Assembly: GCA_026874595.1 (NCBI GenBank)
Contig: CM049317.1
Span: 46,152,401-46,216,400 of the forward strand
DNA length: 64,000 nucleotides
Source: Sipunculus nudus
Lineage: Eukaryota > Annelida > Sipuncula > Golfingiida > Sipunculidae
Reading direction: 5' to 3'
Shown here: one piece after another, positions 46,074-56,800 of the stretch
Position numbering within the stretch: the stretch's first letter is position 1
How the letters are laid out: every line of letters begins with the position of its first letter
Notes under the pieces: generated by a model
What the model saw: only the letters and a program-made list of their open reading frames with translations
Told to the model about the DNA's origin: nothing
Databases searched by the model: none
Made by a program: the position numbers and the translations under genes

Positions 46074-47200
46074 TGATGAATAACAGTATATAAGAATAAC
46101 ATGCAATCATCAGTCTCATAAACATTCCAAAACACCAAATAGTTTATTATAAGTCACAAGATACAAGAAACACGTAATAATCATATAAAATTAGGTTCAT
46201 CTCCAACAGGTACATGCAGAAAACACAGGTTATGTGCAAGTACATCACACCACAACATACACACCAGAATCAGAATGGTTAAAACCAGCAGTGACATCAA
46301 GTTTAACATCAGCGAGTAGAGGAAGCACACACTGTGTGTTCTGTGTAATTAAACTCATAATTGCCAGCAGCACTGGTGCTTACTTAAATGACAGCAGCAT
46401 ATTCAAAAAAGTCTGTCAAATTTACTGAAACATAAATATTATACAAATAGATCATTAAAAGACTAAAATTGCCATCCAGACATATTTCATAGTTTACAGC
46501 GAGCAGACATGATCAAACAGCCATTAGTGCTTACCCTGAAACAGAAGATCAAACATGACACAATGAACAATACTTAATCAGTGTATTTAGGGTAATGATG
46601 AATATAAGTGTTCTGGCATATAACCGTAAATTTATGACAGAAGTATGAATTCAAGTGATGCAAAGTGCGAGCATACACCAAGGTTAATGCTTGTGATGCA
46701 GGGGCTACACCTAAACAACTAAAGGTTGCCATCTCAACCCAGGCAGGATCTACATCTAACCTCTAAAGAACAGGATGTATAACTCTACCTATGTTACAGA
46801 GGTCTGACCAGAACTCCTTGTCCTGGTGACACCTGAAACTCTGAAACACAGAAGGAGTCTACACTTGGTATATGAGAGGTCAGACCAAATAAGGTGCAGC
46901 CAAAGTTCAGCCTGAAAACCCCTTCACTTGAAAATGAAGAACCCCCTGGTTTTAAAACAAATATGAGTTGAATAGACTAATTAGTTACATTATAATGAAA
47001 TGCAGGAATAAATTCCTGAACTCATTGTTAATCCATTCATGAAAAAGGTATATGCTCTTATTTCTCTTTAACCTTAAAAAATTAATTTAATAAAAACACA
47101 AAAAAGCTTGATTGAAAATTTGAAAATTTAATAAATAACATTTTGTTTTTACTGCTAATACATGTACTAACACAGGGCACCATCAGAATGATTATGAGCA
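45925..47200. other. Downstream flank of separase, nothing identified
   Basis: An (AT)n run at 46,032-46,070; otherwise no recognisable gene or repeat. Confidence 0.4.
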
Positions 47201-47207
47201 TCTGAAC

Positions 47208-47213
47208 TTTATT
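47208..47213 (-). terminator. Possible separase polyadenylation signal
   Basis: AATAAA on the minus strand about 400 bases after the stop codon. Other AT-rich candidates exist nearby, so this is only a plausible choice. Confidence 0.3.
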
Positions 47214-47616
47214 TACATACCGGCAGTTATATACTGGCAGCTACATTCACATTTCTATTAAAACTGGATTGCTGTTATATAATATTTAAGGTATTAACTT
47301 AAACTATGAGTGATAATGATACATGAAGATCTGTGCTAGTATTTAACAGTCTGATATTCATTGTGACAGAGTAACCAACTATAAGCAGTCTATCCCATTA
47401 GTTCATCTAGTGTAACATTTAAGCTTAGTAAATTCCTAGCACATGTACCAACACACACATGCACTATAACCTAATTGTCCAATTAAGAACCCACACTGGC
47501 GTTTTGTTCTTTTAATTTCCATGAAAATGTAGCTCTTTGGTTGAACCAGTAGAAACATGTGAAATACAAGATAACACTGAATTATCTATGTACATCCGGA
47601 GCAGTAGATAACATCG

Positions 47617-47821
47617 TCAGCTGACTAAGTTTACAGGTAAACCATACACCACAGGCGCTGCTCCTATTAAATGTGGCAGGCGGCATACGTCACGGCTGCT
47701 AGGCAGCGCATCCAGCAAGCTTGATCCCTGTTTTTTGGTGGTCCAGGATTTAAGCAGCTCTTCAAGGAAGCGGTCGATGTCACGATCTGTCACATCCCAC
47801 AAATTGGCCACTATGCAGGGA
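47617..47821 (-). CDS. ESPL1: Separase last exon
   Basis: The acceptor is AACTTTTCAG|T; its first T completes Cys with the TG of the previous exon. It reads PCIVANLWDVTDRDIDRFLE, then a variable loop, then LIGAAPVVYGLPVNLVS and TGA. NLWDVTD and GAAPVVYGLPV are hallmark separase motifs flanking the end of the protease fold. A nearer AG (CATAG) would break phase. Confidence 0.95.
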
Positions 47822-50800
47822 CTGAAAAGTTTACAAGATATGCTATATCAAGGTTTATACGCTACAAGATAAAAATCTCATGACTTCTTATCATACCTCA
47901 TTTGAAAGCATTTGATACAGTACATCAATTTTCACATGATAAGACATTAACAAGATGTTATCCATTAGTATGGACACTTGCAAACAGCTGTTATTAAAAA
48001 ACTTCTCACTCAGATTAATTTTTAATTTTGTATGAAATTTTCTGTTTTGTTTGTAACTTAATGTCATGAAACCATTGCTTATATTGTCATCCCCGTGCAT
48101 ATGTTCTCATTCTAACAATGAAATGAAAACACTATCTTATGAAATAGTCAAGCCAAAACAAAAATTAAATTTAATTTTTTTTCTATAAATCTGTTACCAT
48201 TTTCTAAACTGTTTTGTATTATACATAAATTATAATTTTTTTTAATTTTCTACTTTAAAATGAAAAACTTTAAAGATTTTTTTTCAGGGTTGAACCTTGT
48301 CAAATAAAGCTAAGAGGTAAAGCCATGTTTACAAAAACATAAAAAAAAACAATGTTGTATCTAATTCTATATTTGTATCTGTAAAAGAATAAAGCGTCTC
48401 CTCTGTGACCTCTAATTTTTTATATCTGTTAAAGTATAAGTCTTACACCGTGTCCTTTAGAATTGTATGTAGTTACAGTATAAGGCTTCTACTCCGAGTC
48501 CTCCATGATTATATTTGGTCAAACTGAAAGATCCTGTGTCCTCCTAATACATACCTGTAACAGTATGCTCAATGCCTATGTCCTGGAGTTTTGTATTTGA
48601 CCAACATCCATGTTTTAAAGTACCTGAAGACTGGTGCAAGACAGCACAGCAATTGTTGACATCAAATTTCCTGTACAAGTTATCACTGTTAACAAAGTAA
48701 CCTATGGGTGATGACTGAAGGAGTTGTGACTGTAGGAGCTGTGACTGAGTGACACTCACCACCCTGCCATAGGTGATGACTGTAGGGGCTCTGACTGTAG
48801 GATTGTGGTTGTAGGAGCTGTGACTGTAGCTGTGATTGTAGGAGCTGGACTGTTGGAGCTGTGACTGTAGCTGTGATTGTAGGAGCTGGGACTGTAGGAG
48901 CTGTGACTGAGTGACACTCACCCCCCTGCCATGGGTGATGACTAGAAGGCATGACTGTAGGTGCTGTGACTGTAGGAGTTGTGACTGTAGGAGCTGTGAC
49001 TGTAGGAGCTGTGACTGTAGCTGCGATTGTAGGAGTTGTGAATGTAGGAGCTGTGACTTTAGTTGTGGTTGTAGGAGTTGTCACTGTAGGAGCTGTGACT
49101 TTAGTTGTGGTTGTAGGAGTTGTGACTGTAGGAGCTGTGACTGAGTGACACTCACCACCCTGCCATAGGTGATGACTGTAGGGGCTCTGACTGTAGGATT
49201 GTGGTTGTAGGAGCTGTGACTGTAGCTGTGATTGTAGGAGCTGGACTGTTGGAGCTGTGACTGTAGCTGTGATTGTAGGAGCTGGGACTGTAGGAGCTGT
49301 GACTGAGTGACACTCACCCCCCTGCCATGGGTGATGACTAGAAGGCATGACTGTAGGTGCTGTGCCTGTAGGAGTTGTGACTGTAGGAGCTGTGACTGTA
49401 GGAGCTGTGACTGTAGCTGCGATTGTAGGAGTTGTGAATGTAGGAGCTGTGACTTTAGTTGTGGTTGTAGGAGTTATGACTGTAGGAGCTGTGACTTTAG
49501 TTGTGGTTGTAGGAGTTGTGACTGTAGGAGTTGTGACTGAATGACACTCACCATCCTGGCATATGTGATTACTGTAGGGGCTCTGACTGTAGGACTGTGA
49601 CTGCAGATGCTGTGACTGTCGGAGCAGTGACTGAAGCTGTGATTGTATGAGCTGGGACTGTAGGACTGTGACTGAATGAAACTCGCAACCCTCTTGGGTG
49701 ATGACTGTAGGGGCTCAGACTGTAGGACTGTGACAGTAGGAGCTGTGACTGAAGGTGCTGTTACTGTAGGTGCTGTGACTGTAGCGGTGATTGTAGGAGC
49801 TGTGACTGTAGGAGCTCTGTGACTGTAGGACTGTGGAGTAGTGACTCTAGGAGCTATGACTGTGGGATTTGAACTGTTGGAGCTGTTACTGTAAGAGCTG
49901 TGACTGTAGGACTGTGACTGTAGGAGTTGTGACTGTAGGAGCTGTGAACTTAGCTGTGGTTGTAGGAGTTGTGACTGTAGGAGCTGTGACTGAAGGACTG
50001 TGACTGTATGAGCTGTGACTAAGTGACAGGGTAATGACTGTAGGTGCTGAGACTGTAGGACTGTAGGACTGTAGTAGTTGAGACTGGCAGGAGCTGTGAC
50101 TGGCAGAAGCTGTGACTGTAGCTGTGGTTGCAGGAGCTGTGGCTGTAGGAGCTGTGACTGTAGCTGTGGTTGTAGGAGCTTTGACTGTAGCTGTGACTGT
50201 AGCTGAGGTTGAAGGAGCTGTGACTAGCTGTGACTGTAGGAGCTGTGACTGGCATAAGCTGTGACTATAGCTGTGACTGTAGTATTTGTGACTTTAGGGC
50301 TGTGACTATATGAGCTGTGACTGATGGACTGTGACTGTATGAGCTGTGACTATGTGACAGGGTGATGACTGTAAGATTGTAACTGTATGGGCTCAGACTG
50401 TAGAAGCTATGACTGTAGGACTGTTACTGTAGGCGCTGTGACTTTTGACTGTGACTGTAGGAACTGTGACTGTAGGTTCTGAGACTGTACGACTTTGACT
50501 GTAGGAGCTGTGACTGTAAGAGCTGTGACTGATGGACTGTGACTGTATGAGCTGTGACTATGTGACAGGGTGATGACTGTAAGATTGTAACTGTATGGGC
50601 TCAGACTGTAGAAGCTATGACTGTAGGACTGTTACTGTAGGCGCTGTCACTGTTGACCGTGACTGTAGGAACTGTGACTGTAGGTGCTGAGACTGTACGA
50701 CTTTGACTGTAGGAGCTGTGACTTAAGGAGCTGTGACTGTAAGAGCTGTGACTGTAGGAGCTGTGACTGTAGGACTGTGATTGTAAGAGCTGTGACTGCA

Positions 50801-53800
50801 GGACTGTGACTGTTGACTATAGGAGCTGTAACTGTAAGAGCTGTGGTTGTAGGTGTTGTTACTGTAGGACGTGTGACTGAGTGACACTCACCACCCTGGC
50901 ATATGTGATGACTGTAGGAGCTGTGACTGTAAGAGCTGTGACTGTAGGACTGTTACTGTAGGATCTGTGACTGTTAGAGCTGTGACTGTTGGACTGTTTC
51001 TGCAGGAGCTGTGACTGTAGGAGCTGTGACTGTAAGAGCTGAGACTGTAGGACTGTGACTGTAGGAGCTGTGACTGTAGGAGCTGTCACTGTAAGAGCTG
51101 TGACTGCAGGACAGTGACACTAGGAGCTGTGACTGTGAGAGCTGTGACTGTAGGACTGTGACTGTAGGAGCTGTGACTGTAAGAGCTGTGACTGTAGGAC
51201 TGTGACTGTAGGAGCGTTGACTGTAGGGGTTGTGACTGTAGGAGCTGTGACTGAGTGACACTCACCACCCTGCAAGGAAGTAGTACAGCATCATACCCAT
51301 GGCCTCCAGCTGACCTTCAGCTACCAGTCTGCCACTGCTGCAGCCCATCAGAAGGGTGACGGCTCGACACCGCAGCATCTGTAGAGTGTCTCCAGACAGG
51401 TACTTGCTCCCACTACCATGTCCACAATAGCTGAAGAATAACAGTAGTGAAACGCACAATACAACTGAGTGTCCATAAGGTGAGGTATATAAAGTGTACA
51501 AAATGGAATCAAAATGGAATCAAAAGTGAAAACCACACCTGAAATATTTTTTATGAGGGAGGTTTAACATCTACAAATTAATTTCCTAAATCAAAACTCT
51601 GTAAAAACAGTTCTGAAGACAAGATCTGTTTATTTTTTTCCCATTGTAATATTAATATACAGATTTTAGTGAGACAAATCAGTTATTTATTGATTTAATA
51701 AAAAAACTGTTGCTGCGTAAAATGTGTGAAATGACCAATTATTTCTATAATATTTGATTGCAGATTATATTTTATTTATTACTGACATAGACAAGGATTG
51801 GCCCCCCATTTATATTCAACAGCCACACAACTGTGGAGGTACTTTGTGATAAGCACAGTCGAACTGATTGCCATGTAGTGAATGGGATATACAATTTTTT
51901 AAAACTTTCATTCTTTTAAAGAAGCAGTCTTAACAAGTTACAGTATCTTAGATTTTCCAACAGGTTTATTGCAAAGACAGCTCAGATAAAAGAAAAGACA
52001 ACAAAAATTTTACTGGCCCAGGGGGACTGGCACTAGGCATATTTTACTGGCCTTCTACAAGACCTTCAGGCAAATGCCTGTATTTGGCCCCTAATTTTGT
52101 GCCCTGATACAAATATAATTAATATAAATTTATACCCAACATGCCCCACAGTTTAAGTATTGACATACAGACACATACACATGAATAAAAAATATAGTCC
52201 AGTTTGTCATCATATCCTGCTTTAAATATAAATCTACAGTTTGTCAATTTAAGGTAAAATCCAATCTGCTGCACACTTATCATTGTAAATACATATATGA
52301 AGCTGAGAATATATTCAAAATGTCTCTTATTGCAGATCACAGAAAATAAAACAAAGGAACTTTCTACACCTTTACAGTTAATCACATGTAAACTAAAGCT
52401 CTCCCTTGATAACTCACCATATAAAACTAAACAATTGAATTATGCCAGCTATTGGAGCAGCTGTAAATAACGTGTGACTCACATGAACAGGTCATGGTTA
52501 GTGACAGCGTCTGTGTACTCCTCTGAAGACGGCACCCTTCCAATGATTCCTCTCCATGTCTTCTCACTGCCAAGGCACATTGTTTGAAGATAAAATAGGG
52601 TTCCCCATTCCTCAACCAAACCAAGCATCAAGCAGTCTTTGACAAAAACTCCAGGAGTTCAGAGTATTTGAAAGGTACTACCTACAGGGCTGCCTAAGGC
52701 TATGGCATATGGTTTGTATATAAGGTGCACTTGCTGGTAACTAATTATCTCTTTACAATAAAGTGCACCTAAATTCCCGCTGATTGCAGAGGATTCATTA
52801 ATTACAACAGCACAGACTTAGAACTCAAGATCTTTGCTAGACAAATGTTTCCATGAAGAGTTAGCAAAATCCAGGAAATTTCATGAATTTCCATGAATTC
52901 CAGGAGGTGTGGGAACTTAAGTTCAGCTGATTGAATCTGTTTAGGAACATACTTTGACTACTGTTCAAGTCATTTTATAAAAGCCATGTGTCATTAACAA
53001 GAACAGTTGTGAATACTGGCAACTCTATATTAAAAGCACAAGAGACAATTCAAGGAAAAAATCAAACTATAACTTCTCAGATATAGATGAGACAGAATTT
53101 ATAATTCAGCTAATATAAATATATGATACAGGTAATTGCTGAGTTGTTGTAAACCTTACAATAAATAACAATGAAAAAGACTAGAGCTTGTCGCCATGAT
53201 GCTGTACAATCGGGGATGGGATGACATCAGCACCTGGATACTAGACCTGAATATTACATGCAAGAAAAAAAGGCCCATAATTGTCCATATCTTGGAGGTC
53301 CAACTATTTTATTTTTTAAAGAAAGTGGGAAATACAGAACATGATGAAAAATATAGATCCATTTTTCATTTGGATTTAATTACAGATCAACACCTTTTAT
53401 CTTAAAAGACTACTGGGACTGATGACTAACTGCTGCAGGGCATTCCTCATCTGACAGACCAGTTGAATATTACCTCTTGAACCAGTCCTGGAACTTGGTC
53501 TGTGAGGTGGGCAGGTTGTTGTCTGGATTGAGGAGGTAGAAGGTCCTGGACAGCCTGACACCTTTGTTGTATACACTCTCTGTGTCTGTGGTGAGCGTGT
53601 GGAGGTGGGCCGCCATGAAGTGGAGGGATGGCTGACGACAGATTGCCTGGTCTGACAAGGAAGGAATGCTCTCCCAGGGAAGGTGCTGGACATGCTGCAA
53701 CACACAGGAAACAGGTTTAACAAGGTACATGCAGAATTCATTTCACATTCTGGCTACATGACAGGGCAGTATCACTCAAGTATCCAGGGCAGTATCCTTT

Positions 53801-56800
53801 GATGTAATATCTTGGTGTTAACTAGTCCTGGTGACTACTGCACCTGTGTCCCCTGGGTGTGTTATTATCCCCATTGCAGTCACAGACCCAGGGACCATCA
53901 AAAGGCATTTTGTTTGTGGAAGAAACACAGTCATTGTCTCTGGACAGCCAGAGTGTTTACCCTGATGTCAACGCATGGACCTTCAGTTTATGTGTTACCG
54001 GTACAGCTCTGCTGGACTGACATTACAGTTGCACATTCACTGAAGAACCTATTGGAACAGATCAGCTTGATAGGTCCAAGGGTCTCAGCTAAAGTGTACA
54101 CAAACATATATTTATGGCAAAAAAAAATTAATTATATGTTTCTCAGGCACCGCAATGTCACTTTAAACCCCCCCACAGCAAACAGTTTTATAGCCAGAGC
54201 GGAAAGTGTCACTTGGTAATCTGGTAACGCTTCCCTCCTTACAATACATGAACCATTTTTATCCATGAATATACTTCATTACATTGGTGATTCCTCAAAC
54301 CTTTGGCAGATTAGACCTTTATATTGTTTATTATTATTATTATTATCTCACATTTCCAAGTGAATATGTAGATATAAACTATTGTCTTTAGCAGACACTA
54401 CACTCTGCCAGAATTCATTGCTAATGATGTGTCAATAAGCTAAGTTTCACAAACTAGATGTGTTGGAACGACACAAATGCCCCCGCCTGGAGCAAATTAG
54501 AAATATTTGTTAAATTTTGTAAATTTTTTTAAGTTCAGGAGCTGTCATATGGTCAAAAGTCGGTCAACGAGGGCAAAATGCAAACTCGATCTGTTTCAGG
54601 TCATTATCAAGCAACACACCAAAAAATCAGGCCAGTATCTGCAGGCATTGTGAAAAAAGTCCATACATGTGCATTTTTTTTTAAATTTATGTTTTTCATG
54701 AAATTTTCTATGTTTAGGATCTGTCATATGGTAAAAAATAGGTCAACTGGGACGAAACGCTAACTCAATCTGTACGTGGTCATTATGCGCCCACAGACCA
54801 AACATTAGGCCAGTATCTGTAAGCATTGCATTGCAAAAATAGAATATTAGCAAAAGCTGATAATCAGTTATAAATTTAAATTGGAGAGGTATGTACCATA
54901 TTTCATAACAATCCACCAAATGCTTCCTGAGAAATAAGCTCCTACGTTTTTTTCCATTCTAAGTTCTGTGACCTTGAAAAGTAGGTCAAGATCACCCATC
55001 TTTGAACTTGACCAAGATTTTGTAAATATGTAAAAGCACTGAAGAAATGAAGTTTCTGTGTTGAATACCTTTGGAGATAACTGCACAAAAAGGCCAAAAT
55101 TTAAAAATCCGATAAAAATTCATTGAAAAATCAGAAATTTTAGGTGGTGCCACCACAAACTCGATCTGTAACTGGTCATTATCTGCCCACACACCAAAAA
55201 TCAGGCCAATATCTGCAGCCATTGCGAAAAAAGTCTGTGCATTTGTATTTTTCATGAAAATTTCTATTTTTCTTGAAATTTTCTATGTTTAGGAGCCGTA
55301 AAACGGTCAAAAATAGGTCAACCGGGACAAAACGCGAACTAGATCTGTAACTGGTCACTATCTGCCCACAAACCAAAAATCATGCCAATATCTGCAGGCA
55401 TTGTGAAAAAAAGTCCGTACAACTGTTTGATTTCGGAAAGATGGACATGGGTAAAACTATATGCCCCGGCCACTTTGTGGCGGTGGCATAAAAAACTGTA
55501 CAAAAAAAAAAACATTTGGAATCAGTCAAATTTTTTTGACAGAATAGAAATGGAAATTATCATAAAGAAATTATTTGTGTATTTCACTTTTATCATGCTT
55601 CATGATCATTTGGCCTGAGATGATATTTAATGAACTGTGTGATCTTATTACACCTCTGTGATGGAGGTATGAGCTTGTTTATCTACAAACTGCACGTGTG
55701 CCAATGTTGACAAACAGAAAACTTGTGACCAGAGATGACTGTGCTAAAGTTGAAAGGTCACAAGGTATTGTTGGTGAGAGTATGTGAAACAATGGCATCT
55801 TTTGTCGTTTGCAATAATCTTCCGATTTCCCACCAGATGACATTTTTTTACATGCTTTATTATGATTGGGGGCCATTTTGGCAGCCCCACAGGTTTTAAA
55901 TACATAGATGTGAACTAAATAGACAGTCTAGGTGCTTTTTGGCACATTTTTTTTGTGAAAGGACCAAGATATTATCTTTATTTATTATATTTAATACAAA
56001 TCACTTCTTGCAACTGGAACAGGCTCGTTTATAAGGCATTAATTACCTTATCTAGAATCAGCACCAGTGGATGACGCCTGCATACAGCCAGGTTGAGCTG
56101 CTTGGCCTGTTTCTGCAGCTGGTGATGTACTGCTGTGAGACTGTCTGATGCTGCTGGGAGGCTGGTGGCTCTCTGTAACAGAGTCAGCACCTGAGCCTTG
56201 GTCAGCATATGATACCCTGCCAGCGTTGCCTGTAAAACAAAACAAGTAATCAGAGTCCATGAACATGCTACTCCAATAATCATAATATTACGACTGTAAA
56301 TGTAATATAACATTTTATTAACTTTCTGGGAAAAAAATCATGGTCTTGCTTGACAGGGTTTGATACAGTACTGCTGGATTAACTGAATTCAAGAATGGTA
56401 ACATCAAATGGCTACATTTGTGCAGTCTAAAAATTCATTCTAAAATTTATTTTTTTTATATAATAATTTGGAGTAATCCCGTGTATTTCATATTGAAGAT
56501 TAAGGTCACCAATTTCTCTGTGCTCATTTTCTTATACAGATCAAGGTCAAGGTCATAATTTCCTTTTACCTCATTTGACAACTGGTTGAAACAATGTGTG
56601 TATCAAATATCCAGCACTACAAATGTTATCCCATTTACAGGAAATTCTACAGATGACTGACCATGAGATGTTAAGAGGTAACCTCTTAACATTCCATTTT
56701 GTTTAATGACTTTCCAAGTAGAGTAGCATGCCCTATATCCAAAGACCATTTATCCGAAAAATCTTTCATCCAAAATAAAAACTGAGAACCAAAATTTGAC

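Noticed and set aside
48689-49348. A 219-codon minus-strand frame reading TAPTV repeats, and mirrored plus-strand Cys/Ser-rich frames
   Set aside because: It is the separase intron minisatellite read in phase; unit length and repetition explain the open frame, and there are no splice or start signals.
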